Positions 1-9,210 of a DNA stretch of 64,000 nucleotides are shown here, piece by piece. A program made the translations under genes and the position numbers. Position 1 is the first letter of the stretch. Every line of letters begins with the position of its first letter. The DNA is from CAYSSJ01 sp964433675 (lineage in GTDB: Bacteria > Cloacimonadota > Cloacimonadia > Cloacimonadales > TCS61): the NCBI GenBank assembly GCA_964433675.1, contig CAYSSJ010000001.1, forward strand, positions 211,901 through 275,900. The letters are read 5' to 3'. Below the pieces are notes generated by a model. It did no database searches, was not told the DNA's origin, and saw only the letters and a program-made list of their open reading frames with translations.

Positions 1-1
1 T

Positions 2-490
2 CTCGGAGATGATTTCTTGGTGGAAGATTGGAGTCGGTTCGAAGCTAATTTGTTCAATGCCATCAAAATGGAGAAGATCGTCATGTTCATAGTATTGTCG
101 TTGATTATCATTTTGGCTGCTTTCAATATGACAGGGAATTTCATCAAATTGGTAGCAGAAAAGCGCAGTAATATCGGCATATTGAAAGCGATGGGCGCAA
201 GCGAACATGATATCGTACGTGTCTTTGTATCTGTGGGATTGATAATCGGATGCTTGGCTATCCTGTTTGGATTTTGTGCATCATTGCTCGTTGTACTATT
301 GCAACAACATTATCAGTTTGTCAGAATACCGGTGCCAGGATTTGCTATGCAGTGGCTGCCGGTGGAAATACGATGGCTGGAATATATTCTGATACCGGCT
401 ATTGCACTATTGATAAGTTTTGTCTCTTCATTATACCCTGCCTATAGAACGGTCAAGATAGATCCGATCAAAATTATCAGAGGTGTCTGA
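2..490 (+). CDS. LolC/LolE-type lipoprotein-release permease, C-terminal part
   Basis: The gene is cut by the left edge: its frame is open from base 2, so the true start lies outside the window. The visible ~160 residues match the C-terminal half of FtsX/MacB-fold permeases of the LolC/E type, which with LolD extract lipoproteins from the inner membrane. Seen: the conserved F-N-A-I-K-M-E-K stretch entering a first membrane helix, a cytoplasmic A-E-K-R-x-x-I-G-I-L-K-A-M-G-A signature (coupling helix contacting the ATPase), two more hydrophobic helices, and the closing Y-P-A-Y-R-x-x-x-x-x-P-I-x-x-I-R. A generic FtsX-family exporter is possible, but the I-K-M-E-K motif favours LolC/E. It implies a diderm envelope. 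The next gene begins 135 bp downstream. Confidence 0.82.
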   Translation, partial: LGDDFLVEDWSRFEANLFNAIKMEKIVMFIVLSLIIILAAFNMTGNFIKLVAEKRSNIGILKAMGASEHDIVRVFVSVGLIIGCLAILFGFCASLLVVLLQQHYQFVRIPVPGFAMQWLPVEIRWLEYILIPAIALLISFVSSLYPAYRTVKIDPIKIIRGV

Positions 491-625
491 GAGGGGCAAT
501 AAACTTGTTTCCGGCATTGTGTTCATTGGGAAGATCAAATAGGATTTGACATCAGATTAGCGGAGCTAAAAATGCTTCTAATATATTCGATATGTGTATA
601 AAATTTTAGTGGAAAAGGGGATAGT
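491..625 (+). promoter_or_regulatory. nrdJ upstream region with -35-like TTGACA
   Basis: This 135-bp spacer has a perfect TTGACA hexamer at 546-551, 80 bp before the nrdJ start, and an AT-rich TATAAA-like stretch around 596-601. A purine-rich ribosome site (AAAAGGGG) precedes the ATG at 626. No convincing -10 box sits 17 bp from the TTGACA, and I found neither a cobalamin-riboswitch B12 box nor a typical NrdR box pair. The promoter assignment is tentative. Confidence 0.3.
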
Positions 626-2872
626 ATGCATCTGACTGAAAATGCATTAACGGTATTGAAAAAGAGATATTTCAAGAAGGATGAAGAGGGCAACTTACTG
701 GAAGATTGGGACAGTATGATAGATCGAGTTGCGGCTAATATCAGTGGGGAAGATGCTGAACTAAAGAAAAAATACAAGAGTTTATTGGATTCAGGTTACT
801 TTCTGCCAAATTCTCCGACATTGATGAATGCCGGAAGTGACTTGCAGCAGCTTTCCGCTTGTTTTGTCCTGCCATTGGAAGATAGCATGGATGATATATT
901 CGAGACTGTGAAGAATGCGGCGCTAATCCATAAAAGTGGTGGAGGTACAGGTTTTAGCTTCTCCAGATTGCGGGAAACCAATGCAAGAGTCAAAAGCACT
1001 AATGGAGTATCCAGTGGTCCGATCACTTTCCTAAAAGTTTTCAATGCTGCTACAGATGCAGTAAAACAAGGTGGTACCAGACGCGGAGCCAATATGGCAA
1101 TCCTGAATGTAGATCATCCCCAAATTCTTGAGTTCATCACCTGCAAAGACGATCCCAAAGAACTGAATAATTTCAATATCAGCGTAGGTATTACCGATAA
1201 ATTTATGGATGCTGTCTATAGCGATTCCGAATATGAACTGATCTCACCTCATACCGGCAAGGTCACTAATAGATTGAACGCACGAGATGTTTTTACTCTG
1301 ATCGTAGAAATGGCACATAAAAACGGTGAACCAGGCATCATTTTCATAGATAGAATAAATGCATTTAATCCTACTCCGCATATCGGAAAGATAGAGAGCA
1401 CAAATCCCTGCGGTGAACAGCCACTTCTACCTAATGAAGCATGTAATCTCGGTTCTATCAATTTGGCTGCTATGTGGGATGGGGATAAGATCGATTGGGA
1501 GCTTATGAAGAAAACTGTGTACGAATCTGTGCAATTTCTGGATGATGTGATCTCCAAATCTAAGTTTCCCTTGCAAAAAATTTCTGAGATGGCTGAAGCG
1601 AACAGAAAAATCGGGCTCGGAGTGATGGGTTTTGCCGATCTGCTTTATGCTATGAAAATTCCATATAACAGTGAAGAAGCTGTGGAATTGGCACAAGAGA
1701 TCATGGAATATGTAGATTACCATTCCAAACTTGCGTCTGTTGAATTAGCAGAAAAAAAGGGTAATTTTCCGAATTTCGAGGGCAGTATTTACGAATACGG
1801 GAAATTGCAGCGTGAATCGATAAATCTAGATTGGGACAAACTAAAAGATAAGATCAGAAGTTCCGGTATCCGTAATGCAACTACCACTACAATCGCTCCT
1901 ACAGGAACTATCAGTATGATAGCCAATACTTCCAGTGGGATAGAACCGCAATTCTCACTCGTGTTTACCAAAAATGTAATGGACGGCGAAAAACTGATCT
2001 ACACAAATCCATATTTTGAAGAGGCTATCAGAGATGCAGGACTATATTCCGAAGAATTGATGGAAAGAATTTCTGAAGAAGGTATAGCGAAGATAGATGA
2101 GATCCCAGAAGCTATCAAAAAAATATTCGTAACTTCACACGATATTTCCCCGGAATGGCATATTAGAATGCAGGCGGCTTTCCAAAAATATACCGATAAC
2201 GCTGTGAGTAAAACTATAAATTTCTCGCACGAAGCTTCAAAAGAAGATATCCATACCACCTACGAATTAGCTTACGAACTCGGGTGTAAAGGTGTAACTG
2301 TCTATCGAGATGGAAGCAGAGATAATCAGGTGCTTACTTTGGGTTCCAAAGAAAAGAAAGATAGTCAGCTAAACGATAAAAGAGTGAGTCCGCGCCAGAG
2401 ACCTGATGTTACTCTGGGGATGACGAAAAAGATCCAATCCGGATGTGGTCATCTGTATGTAACTATCAATACCGATGAAGAAGGTCCTTGCGAGGTGTTT
2501 ACCCAGATGGGTAAAGTAGGCGGATGTGCTTCTGCTCAGCTGGAAGCTATCGCCAGATTAACATCACTCTGCCTGAGATCGCATGTGAAGGTGAATTCTA
2601 TTATTAAACAATTGCAGGGAATCAGATGTCCGTCTCCAATGTGGCACAAAGGTGAAATTATCACTTCTTGCGCCGATGGAGTGGCTAAAGCATTGCAGAC
2701 TTATCTGAACAACAGTGATAAGTTGACCGGTGATATAAATCCAGACACTTCTCAGAAATCCAATAAGATCGAGCCGGGTATGAAAGGTGCTGTCTGCCCC
2801 GATTGCGGTAGTGCGATTGAGTTTTCCGAAGGTTGTCTGAAATGTCATGCCTGCGGGTGGTCTAAATGCTGA
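626..2872 (+). CDS. nrdJ: Adenosylcobalamin-dependent (class II) ribonucleotide reductase
   Basis: Reduces ribonucleotides to deoxyribonucleotides using a coenzyme-B12-derived thiyl radical, so it needs no oxygen. The 748 residues fit the usual class II length. Visible landmarks: a redox cysteine in S-A-C-F-V-L-P (about residue 78), the G-G-G-T-G-F-S-F loop near 105, the active-site N-P-C-G-E-Q near 260, the phosphate-binding A-P-T-G-T-I-S near 430, a TSCPD-type domain at about 600-690, and a C-terminal cysteine cluster (C-x2-C, then C-x2-C-x2-C, C-x3-C) in the last 25 residues, suited to shuttling electrons from thioredoxin. The ATG at 626 has a good AAAAGGGG site. It is followed after 33 bp by a TrmB-type regulator and then by the class III enzyme, giving two oxygen-independent routes to dNTPs. 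Confidence 0.95.
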   Translation: MHLTENALTVLKKRYFKKDEEGNLLEDWDSMIDRVAANISGEDAELKKKYKSLLDSGYFLPNSPTLMNAGSDLQQLSACFVLPLEDSMDDIFETVKNAALIHKSGGGTGFSFSRLRETNARVKSTNGVSSGPITFLKVFNAATDAVKQGGTRRGANMAILNVDHPQILEFITCKDDPKELNNFNISVGITDKFMDAVYSDSEYELISPHTGKVTNRLNARDVFTLIVEMAHKNGEPGIIFIDRINAFNPTPHIGKIESTNPCGEQPLLPNEACNLGSINLAAMWDGDKIDWELMKKTVYESVQFLDDVISKSKFPLQKISEMAEANRKIGLGVMGFADLLYAMKIPYNSEEAVELAQEIMEYVDYHSKLASVELAEKKGNFPNFEGSIYEYGKLQRESINLDWDKLKDKIRSSGIRNATTTTIAPTGTISMIANTSSGIEPQFSLVFTKNVMDGEKLIYTNPYFEEAIRDAGLYSEELMERISEEGIAKIDEIPEAIKKIFVTSHDISPEWHIRMQAAFQKYTDNAVSKTINFSHEASKEDIHTTYELAYELGCKGVTVYRDGSRDNQVLTLGSKEKKDSQLNDKRVSPRQRPDVTLGMTKKIQSGCGHLYVTINTDEEGPCEVFTQMGKVGGCASAQLEAIARLTSLCLRSHVKVNSIIKQLQGIRCPSPMWHKGEIITSCADGVAKALQTYLNNSDKLTGDINPDTSQKSNKIEPGMKGAVCPDCGSAIEFSEGCLKCHACGWSKC

Positions 2873-2905
2873 GATATGTTTTGGTAAATTTATCAGGAGG
2901 GGGAT

Positions 2906-3715
2906 GTGTATAACCATTTGGAAAAAATGAGATCAGTTGGATTAACCGAATATGAAGCCAAAGCATATTACACATTATTGCAAAAAGGAAACTTTACTGC
3001 TATAGAACTATCTAAGGCTGCTGATATACCACGAACGAGGATATACGAAGTTCTAAATAATCTCGTAAATAAAGGGTTGTGCAAACAGATACACGGAAAC
3101 ATGAAAAGTTTCAAAGCAAATAATCCTGCCTACGCTTTCGATCGGCTACTCGATGATCTGCAACAAGAGCATAAATTCAAGATAAAAAAGGTAAATGAGC
3201 TTTCTCATCTTCTAATGCCAATATACAATACAAACAAAGAAAATCACGACCCTTTGGAATTTATCGAAGTTATCAAAGAGCAGAGTTCGATAATTAATAA
3301 AACAAACGAGTTAGAACGAAAAGCCAAAAGAGAGATCCTGGCAATGAATAAAGCACCCTATGCCGTTGATCTTGCGACCGTAGTAAGAAAACGCAGTATA
3401 AAACGGAAAAATGGGATTAAGTACAAATTCCTTTCCGAAGTTAGTTATCCTATCGATGACGATCTTCTTGAATTTCTAAGTTTATGGGAAGATGCAGGAG
3501 CGGAGATAAGAGTGTTAGAAAAGGTACCGATAAAAATGATGATATTTGATCAGCAGAAAGTCATCTTGAGTTTGCAAAACAAAATATCAGCTTCAAAATC
3601 CGGGTTCACTTCCATGGTTATTAATCATACCGAGATGGCACAGTTTTTGACGGCAAGCTTCGAATCCTACTATGCTAATGCACTTAGTTTGGAACAATTT
3701 AAGCATACTCTTTGA
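2906..3715 (+). CDS. TrmB-family transcriptional regulator
   Basis: A 269-residue DNA-binding protein of the TrmB type. The N-terminus reads G-L-T-E-Y-E-A-K-A-Y and is followed by a winged helix (about residues 28-65, with I-P-R-T-R-I-Y-E-V-L-N-N-L as recognition helix). The C-terminal ~170 residues form the effector-sensing part found in such regulators. The GTG at 2906 was chosen because AGGAGG lies 5 nt upstream; an in-frame ATG at 2927 would cut the first seven residues. TrmB proteins usually sense sugars, but this one sits between nrdJ and nrdD, so inferred targets are the ribonucleotide reductase genes. No sugar transporter is nearby to support a classical TrmB role. The ligand is unknown. 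Confidence 0.8.
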   Translation: MYNHLEKMRSVGLTEYEAKAYYTLLQKGNFTAIELSKAADIPRTRIYEVLNNLVNKGLCKQIHGNMKSFKANNPAYAFDRLLDDLQQEHKFKIKKVNELSHLLMPIYNTNKENHDPLEFIEVIKEQSSIINKTNELERKAKREILAMNKAPYAVDLATVVRKRSIKRKNGIKYKFLSEVSYPIDDDLLEFLSLWEDAGAEIRVLEKVPIKMMIFDQQKVILSLQNKISASKSGFTSMVINHTEMAQFLTASFESYYANALSLEQFKHTL

Positions 3716-3999
3716 GAATTGCTACTGAAAAGAATGTTAGCCTGTCCGCTTCAAACTTATGCATGTATTTTTTTCGTCTTGAAAAAAAAATAAGCTAAAA
3801 ATATCCAATCCTGATCGTAGTTTCGAGTATCCCGAGCTTATAATTTTATTATTCTGCTTGACATATTCATAATATTTTACAAATAAACAAGTAAGATAAG
3901 ATAGTATTAAAAATGAGGATAGTGGAATGAGAGCCGTAACTAAATGTATTATATGCAGATATCAATTTGCTTGGCATAGTAGAAATCAGAGGAGTGATT
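3716..3999 (+). promoter_or_regulatory. Spacer upstream of nrdD with TTGACA
   Basis: This 284-bp stretch holds no convincing gene. It has a weak, almost pure A/T stem near 3770-3792 and TTGACA at 3858-3863, 142 bp before the nrdD ATG. A 33-codon reading frame at 3927-4028 runs into nrdD and is treated as spurious. No riboswitch consensus was recognised. Being the space between a regulator gene and nrdD, it is the natural place for the nrdDG promoter and operator. Confidence 0.3.
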
Positions 4000-6078
4000 A
4001 TGATCCAAAAAATTCGCAAACGCGATAATACTGTTGTCAGATTTGATCCGGACAAAATAACCAGTGCAATTTACAAAGCTGCCCAAGCAACGAAGGAGTT
4101 TGATTTTTCCATTGCCAAGAAATTATCTCTTAGAGTGATGAATATTCTATTCCAGCTTTATGATGAAAAGATTCCCAATGTAGAGAATGTGCAAGATATT
4201 GTAGAAGAGGTACTGCTTACTTCTCAATATATCAAAACTGCCAAAGCCTATATCATCTACCGAGACCAGCATGCACGCATTAGGGAGATAGTTCACAATG
4301 CAGAGATCGATCTGATCGATCAATATCTCAATAAACTGGATTGGAAAGTGAAAGAGAACAGTAATATGGCATATTCCCTCCAAGGCTTGAACAATTATGT
4401 AGCATCAGAAGTGAGTAAAATTTACTGGCTTAATAAAGTATATCCACCGGAGATCAGGCAACTACATACCAATGGTGATTTTCATATCCATGATCTTGGA
4501 CTGATTTCGGTTTATTGTGTCGGCTGGGATCTCAAAGACCTACTATTGGTCGGCTTCAAAGGTGCGAAAGGGAAGATAGAAAGCTCACCGGCAAAACATT
4601 TTAGGAGCATTTTGGGGCAGATAGTGAACTTCTTCTATACACTTCAGGGAGAAGCAGCCGGAGCACAAGCTTTTTCAAATTTCGATACTTTATTAGCACC
4701 TTTCATACGATATGATAACCTTTGCTACAAGGAAGTAAAACAAGCTCTGCAGGAGTTTGTATTCAATGTGAATGTGCCTACCAGAGTCGGGTTCCAAACA
4801 CCATTTACCAATATCACCATGGATCTGGAAGTTGCAGAGATGTACAAAGACCATCCGGTGATCTTGGGCGGTGAGTATATGGATGCTACTTACAAAGAAT
4901 ATCAATCTGAGATGGACATCCTCAACAAGGCATTTCTGGAAGTGATGTGTGAAGGTGATGCCAAAGGGCGTGTGTTTACATTCCCTATCCCCACCTATAA
5001 TATCACCAAAGATTTCGATTGGGATAAGCCTGTCTTGAATACCTTGTGGGAAGCGACAGCTAAATATGGCATCCCCTATTTTTCTAATTTTGTCAACTCC
5101 GATCTCGATCCCAATGATGCACGTTCTATGTGTTGTCGGCTTAGATTGGACACACGCAAACTGGAGAGTAGAGGAGGTGGTTTGTTCGGAGCTAATCCGC
5201 TTACCGGATCTATCGGTGTAGTGACTATCAATCTGCCGAGAATAGCCCATCTTTCCGAAAATAAAAGTGAGTTCTTAGCAAAATTGGATTATTTGATGAA
5301 CAAAGCAAAAGACAGTTTGGAGATAAAGAGAAAAGTGTTGGAAATGTTTACCGACAATAATCTCTATCCCTATACCAAATATTATTTAAGGGATATTAAA
5401 GATAGGTTCGATCGTTATTGGGAAAACCATTTTTCCACAATCGGACTGATAGGAATGAATGAGGCATGTTTCAATCTTCTTGATGTATCTATTGCAGAGA
5501 AAGAGGGAATGGATTTCACCAAAGAAGTGCTTGATTATATGAGAGAAAAATTGGTTAATTTCCAAGAGGTGACCGGACATAATTACAATCTCGAAGCTAC
5601 ACCTGCAGAAGGTACCACCTACCGTCTTGCAAAAATGGATAAAAGTCAGTTCCCACAAATAAAAGTCGCTTCTAACGAGGGCGAACCTTTTTACACTAAT
5701 TCCACGCATCTGCCGGTGAATTATACCGACGATATTTTCGAAACCTTAGATCTGCAAGATGATATCCAAACTAAATATACCGGGGGAACAGTATTGCATC
5801 TGTATATCGGCGAGAGAATTACCAACCCTGAAAATGTCAAGTTGATGGTACGCAAGATCTGTTCTCAATACAAACTGCCTTACTTTACTTTCTCTCCTAC
5901 CTTCAGTATTTGTAAGACACATGGCTACTTGAACGGTGAACATGATCAATGTCCCTACTGCTTACAGCGGTGTGAAATCTATTCGAGAGTAGTTGGATAT
6001 CTCAGACCGATCAATCAGTGGAATGATGGGAAACGTTCCGAGTTTGAGATGAGAAAGAATTATACGATTGGGGAGTAG
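4000..6078 (+). CDS. nrdD: Anaerobic (class III) ribonucleoside-triphosphate reductase
   Basis: Oxygen-sensitive glycyl-radical enzyme making dNTPs from NTPs. I start it at ATG 4000, preceded by AGAGGAG; an in-frame TTG 33 bp upstream lacks such a site. The 692-residue product begins with an ATP-cone (residues 1-95, opening R-K-R-D-N-T-V-V-R-F-D), which senses ATP/dATP. The catalytic barrel includes an N-x-x-x-P-T-R-V-G-F-Q-T-P-F stretch. Near the C-terminus are a zinc cluster (C-x-T-H, then C-P-Y-C and a further C) and the radical segment R-V-V-G-Y-L-R-P with the radical glycine at about 666. The activase gene nrdG starts 3 bp after the stop, so the two are surely co-translated. Confidence 0.95.
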   Translation: MIQKIRKRDNTVVRFDPDKITSAIYKAAQATKEFDFSIAKKLSLRVMNILFQLYDEKIPNVENVQDIVEEVLLTSQYIKTAKAYIIYRDQHARIREIVHNAEIDLIDQYLNKLDWKVKENSNMAYSLQGLNNYVASEVSKIYWLNKVYPPEIRQLHTNGDFHIHDLGLISVYCVGWDLKDLLLVGFKGAKGKIESSPAKHFRSILGQIVNFFYTLQGEAAGAQAFSNFDTLLAPFIRYDNLCYKEVKQALQEFVFNVNVPTRVGFQTPFTNITMDLEVAEMYKDHPVILGGEYMDATYKEYQSEMDILNKAFLEVMCEGDAKGRVFTFPIPTYNITKDFDWDKPVLNTLWEATAKYGIPYFSNFVNSDLDPNDARSMCCRLRLDTRKLESRGGGLFGANPLTGSIGVVTINLPRIAHLSENKSEFLAKLDYLMNKAKDSLEIKRKVLEMFTDNNLYPYTKYYLRDIKDRFDRYWENHFSTIGLIGMNEACFNLLDVSIAEKEGMDFTKEVLDYMREKLVNFQEVTGHNYNLEATPAEGTTYRLAKMDKSQFPQIKVASNEGEPFYTNSTHLPVNYTDDIFETLDLQDDIQTKYTGGTVLHLYIGERITNPENVKLMVRKICSQYKLPYFTFSPTFSICKTHGYLNGEHDQCPYCLQRCEIYSRVVGYLRPINQWNDGKRSEFEMRKNYTIGE

Positions 6079-6081
6079 GAT

Positions 6082-6765
6082 ATGAGATTTGCCGGACTTC
6101 AGAAATCATCACTAATCGATTATCCCAATGCTATATGTGCAGTTCTCTACACGCAAGGGTGTAATTTTCGCTGTCCTTATTGTCATAATCCGGAATTGGT
6201 AGAGAATAATCCGGCAGCTGAGTGTTATGATGAACTCTATGTGCTAAATTTTATGAACAGTCGGGTCGGTAAACTGGATGCCGTCACCATCACCGGGGGT
6301 GAGCCTACACTTCATAAGGATTTGCCTGAGTTCATAGAAAAGATAAAAAGTATGGGTTTTTTGGTGAAGTTGGATACCAATGGGACAAATCCGGGGATGT
6401 TGGAAAAATTGGTGGAGACAATCGATTATGTGGCTATGGATATCAAAGCTCCGCTAAAAAAATATAAGCAGGTGGTTAGAGCCCCAGTAGATATTAAAGC
6501 TATCAAAAGATCTATCATGATCATCAAGGAGTCTAAAGTAGACTATGAGTTCCGCAGTACGATAGTGGAATCGCAACTGACTGTGGATGATATTTTGGAG
6601 ATGGGATCACTCTTGAAAAAAGCCAAACGATACTTTTTGCAATCTTTTGTGCCGAATAGAACGCTGGACAAGGCTTTTGGTTATGCTCATACATACCCTC
6701 AAGATACACTTAAATATCTTGCCGGCATAATCCAACAATCAATCAGCGAGTGTCGTATTAGATAA
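6082..6765 (+). CDS. nrdG: Anaerobic ribonucleotide reductase-activating radical SAM protein
   Basis: Radical SAM activase that installs the glycyl radical on NrdD. The 227-residue protein has the C-x3-C-x2-C [4Fe-4S] motif at Cys27, Cys31 and Cys34 (C-N-F-R-C-P-Y-C), the T-G-G-E-P-T motif for SAM binding, and the K-L-D-T-N-G strand. The length and opening (G-L-Q-K-S-S-L-I-D-Y-P) match the NrdG/PflA-like group with anaerobic-reductase substrates. Its position 3 bp behind nrdD makes the substrate assignment strong. Confidence 0.93.
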   Translation: MRFAGLQKSSLIDYPNAICAVLYTQGCNFRCPYCHNPELVENNPAAECYDELYVLNFMNSRVGKLDAVTITGGEPTLHKDLPEFIEKIKSMGFLVKLDTNGTNPGMLEKLVETIDYVAMDIKAPLKKYKQVVRAPVDIKAIKRSIMIIKESKVDYEFRSTIVESQLTVDDILEMGSLLKKAKRYFLQSFVPNRTLDKAFGYAHTYPQDTLKYLAGIIQQSISECRIR

Positions 6766-6810
6766 GAAAAAATTGCCTAGAGCGGATAAAAGCTTACCTT
6801 CTAATTGAGA

Positions 6811-6827
6811 ATGAGATTAAATCTCAT
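6811..6827. promoter_or_regulatory. Perfect 17-bp inverted repeat before the peroxiredoxin gene
   Basis: ATGAGATT-A-AATCTCAT is a perfect 8+1+8 palindrome ending 7 bp before the AAGGAGG ribosome site of the peroxiredoxin gene. Its size and symmetry fit a dimeric repressor operator; it could also fold as a small RNA hairpin. It is not the canonical PerR or Fur box. Function is inferred. Confidence 0.35.
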
Positions 6828-6844
6828 ATAAAAAGGAGGAAATT

Positions 6845-7444
6845 ATGAGTGTATTAGTAGGGAAAAAAGCACCGGATTTCATCGCACCAGCTGTGATGCC
6901 TGACGGACAGATCAAAGAAGATTTCCAATTATCACAACTAAATAGCAAATTTATCGTTCTCTTCTTCTGGCCTTTGGATTTTACCTTTGTATGTCCGACG
7001 GAAATAATAGCACATGATCGGAGAATAGAGGAATTCAAGAAGAGAGAAACAGAGGTAGTGGGGGTCTCGATAGATTCACAATTTACCCATTTTGCCTGGC
7101 GAAATACTCCTGTCGATGAAGGTGGTATTGGGCAGATCAGGTTTCCGATCGTGTCAGATATCAGACATATCATCACTAGGAGATATGGGGTAGAACATAA
7201 AGATGGAGTAGCACTAAGAGCTTCATTTCTAATAGATAAAGATGGTGTGGTTCAGCATCAAGTGGTTAATAATCTGTCATTGGGTAGAAATGTGGATGAG
7301 ATGTTACGCATGATAGATGCTCAGCGCAACTTCGAATCGCATGGAGAAGTATGTCCGGCAGGGTGGCATCATGGAGATGAAGCGATAAAAGCATCCAACG
7401 AGAGTTTAAAAGAGTACTTAAAAAAACATAAAAATACTCTGTGA
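6845..7444 (+). CDS. 2-Cys peroxiredoxin (AhpC/TSA family)
   Basis: Thiol peroxidase that reduces hydrogen and organic peroxides. The 199-residue protein has the peroxidatic cysteine in F-V-C-P-T-E-I (Cys50) and the resolving cysteine in E-V-C-P-A-G-W (Cys170), the spacing of typical dimeric 2-Cys enzymes. The ATG at 6845 follows AAGGAGG at good distance. No dedicated AhpF or thioredoxin reductase lies beside it, so the electron donor is unknown. It is probably transcribed alone; a perfect inverted repeat just upstream may mark its operator. In an anaerobe it would protect the glycyl-radical and iron-sulfur enzymes encoded nearby during oxygen exposure. Confidence 0.93.
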   Translation: MSVLVGKKAPDFIAPAVMPDGQIKEDFQLSQLNSKFIVLFFWPLDFTFVCPTEIIAHDRRIEEFKKRETEVVGVSIDSQFTHFAWRNTPVDEGGIGQIRFPIVSDIRHIITRRYGVEHKDGVALRASFLIDKDGVVQHQVVNNLSLGRNVDEMLRMIDAQRNFESHGEVCPAGWHHGDEAIKASNESLKEYLKKHKNTL

Positions 7445-7539
7445 TGATACTTGGAATATTATCCAGAGGCAGATAATGTTTGTAAATATCTATATTTTGA
7501 ATAGTGTATAATTAAATAATATTAAATATTGGAGGATGT

Positions 7540-9165
7540 ATGTTCAATGGTTTAGTCAAGGTTCCCGAAACGAGAAATGAAAAACCGAGAGATTATGCTC
7601 CAGGCAGCCAGGAGAGAGAGTTAATCCAACAAACATTAGCCCGGATGAAGAGTGAAGAGATCGAGATTCCTTTGATCATTGGTGGGAAAGAGGTGAAAAC
7701 CGGTGATACAAAGGAGATCAGACCGCCGCACGAAACTGCTCATCGGCTTGGAGTATTCCACCGAGCAGGCAAAGAGGAAGTGAAACTTGCCATCCAGTCT
7801 GCTCTCGAAGCTCGCGAGAAGTGGTCTAAGTTACCTTGGGAAGAGCGGGCAGCTATATTCAGAAAAGCAGCTGAGCTATTAACCGGACCATGGCGTGCTA
7901 CTATCAATGCAGCTACGATGTTAGGACAATCTAAGACACCTCATCAAGCAGAAATAGAAGCTGCATGTGAGCTGGCGGATTTCTGGCGCTTTAATGTACT
8001 CTACATGCATCAGATCTTTCAAAACCAACCATTTTCTCCCAAAGAGATGTGGAATAGGGTAGAGTATGCACCACTGGAAGGTTTCATCTATGCTATCACA
8101 CCCTTCAACTTTACCGCTATTGCAGGAAATCTACCGACCTCGCCAGCTTTGATGGGAAATACAGTCTTATGGAAACCGGCATCAACAGCTGTTTATTCAG
8201 CATATTATGTTATGAAACTATTACAGCAAGCCGGCTTACCCGATGGAGTGATAAACTTCATACCTGCATCCGGCGCTAAAATAAGCGATGATATTCTCTC
8301 AGATCCAAACTTGGCGGGTATACATTTTACCGGTTCTACTGCGGTGTTTCAGGATATCTGGAAAAAAGTCGGGAACAATCTGCCTAATTTGAAATACTAT
8401 CCCAGAATTGTGGGTGAAACTGGTGGAAAGGACTTCATATTCGCCCATAATACGGCAGATGTCAAGGCACTGGTAACAGCGACTATCCGCGGTGGGTTCG
8501 AGTACCAGGGTCAAAAATGTTCGGCAGCATCCAGAATTTACATCCCACAATCTATCTGGGAGGATTTCAAAGGATTGTATGTAGAAAAAGTAGGCAAGAT
8601 CAAAGTCGGTAATATAGAAGATTTCAGCAATTTCATGGGAGCGGTGATCGACAAAAAAGCATTCGATGATATTGTCGCATATATCGAATATGCCCGATCT
8701 TCTGGTGAGGCAGAGATAATAACCGGCGGTGAGTATGATGATAGTAAAGGTTTTTTCATCCAACCTACTACTATAGTAACCACCAATCCGAAATTCAAGA
8801 CAATGGAAGAAGAGATCTTCGGACCAGTGGTAACTATCTATATATATCAGGATGAAGATCTTGAAGCGACACTTGAGTTGTGTAACAATACTTCACCATA
8901 CGGACTAACCGGTGCTATCTTTGCAAAAGATCGGTATGCTATCAATAAGATGACGAAGCAATTGCGTCATGCAGCCGGTAATTTTTATATCAACGATAAA
9001 CCGACTGCAGCGGTGGTAAATCAACAACCATTTGGCGGTGGCCGTGCTTCCGGAACAAATGATAAAGCCGGCTCAATCATCAACTTGCTAAGATGGATAT
9101 CGACCAGGGCTATCAAAGAAACCTTCGTTTCGCCGACAGATTGGACTTATCCTTATATGAAATAA
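7540..9165 (+). CDS. pruA: L-glutamate gamma-semialdehyde (P5C) dehydrogenase
   Basis: Oxidises delta-1-pyrroline-5-carboxylate/glutamate semialdehyde to glutamate with NAD+, the second step of proline degradation. The 541 residues match the stand-alone, eukaryote-like group 1 enzyme. Visible: the nucleotide-binding F-T-G-S-T segment, the general-base E-T-G-G-K (Glu293), the catalytic cysteine in Y-Q-G-Q-K-C-S (Cys327), and a late E-E-I-F-G-P-V motif. The ATG at 7540 follows GGAGG. A strong terminator follows at 9180-9209, so it is likely monocistronic. The proline dehydrogenase-like pair at 26695-29926 could supply the substrate. Confidence 0.94.
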   Translation: MFNGLVKVPETRNEKPRDYAPGSQERELIQQTLARMKSEEIEIPLIIGGKEVKTGDTKEIRPPHETAHRLGVFHRAGKEEVKLAIQSALEAREKWSKLPWEERAAIFRKAAELLTGPWRATINAATMLGQSKTPHQAEIEAACELADFWRFNVLYMHQIFQNQPFSPKEMWNRVEYAPLEGFIYAITPFNFTAIAGNLPTSPALMGNTVLWKPASTAVYSAYYVMKLLQQAGLPDGVINFIPASGAKISDDILSDPNLAGIHFTGSTAVFQDIWKKVGNNLPNLKYYPRIVGETGGKDFIFAHNTADVKALVTATIRGGFEYQGQKCSAASRIYIPQSIWEDFKGLYVEKVGKIKVGNIEDFSNFMGAVIDKKAFDDIVAYIEYARSSGEAEIITGGEYDDSKGFFIQPTTIVTTNPKFKTMEEEIFGPVVTIYIYQDEDLEATLELCNNTSPYGLTGAIFAKDRYAINKMTKQLRHAAGNFYINDKPTAAVVNQQPFGGGRASGTNDKAGSIINLLRWISTRAIKETFVSPTDWTYPYMK

Positions 9166-9179
9166 TGATTATGACAGAT

Positions 9180-9209
9180 AAGGGGAGCTACCCCGCTCCC
9201 CTTTTTTTT
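9180..9209 (+). terminator. Rho-independent terminator after pruA
   Basis: An 8-bp perfect stem (AGGGGAGC with GCTCCCCT, 9181-9188 and 9195-9202) with a 6-nt loop, followed by seven T residues. It lies 15 bp after the pruA stop codon. Confidence 0.9.
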
Positions 9210-9210
9210 A

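Noticed and set aside
491..625. Possible cobalamin riboswitch upstream of nrdJ
   Set aside because: I looked for the B12-box consensus and associated stems and found none; the spacer is also short.
3967..3999. TTG start 33 bp upstream for nrdD
   Set aside because: No ribosome site precedes it, while AGAGGAG stands correctly before ATG 4000 and family proteins begin near there.
3927..4028. 33-codon frame with a C-I-I-C motif running into nrdD
   Set aside because: It overlaps the well-supported nrdD start by 29 bp, has only a weak ribosome site and resembles no known protein.
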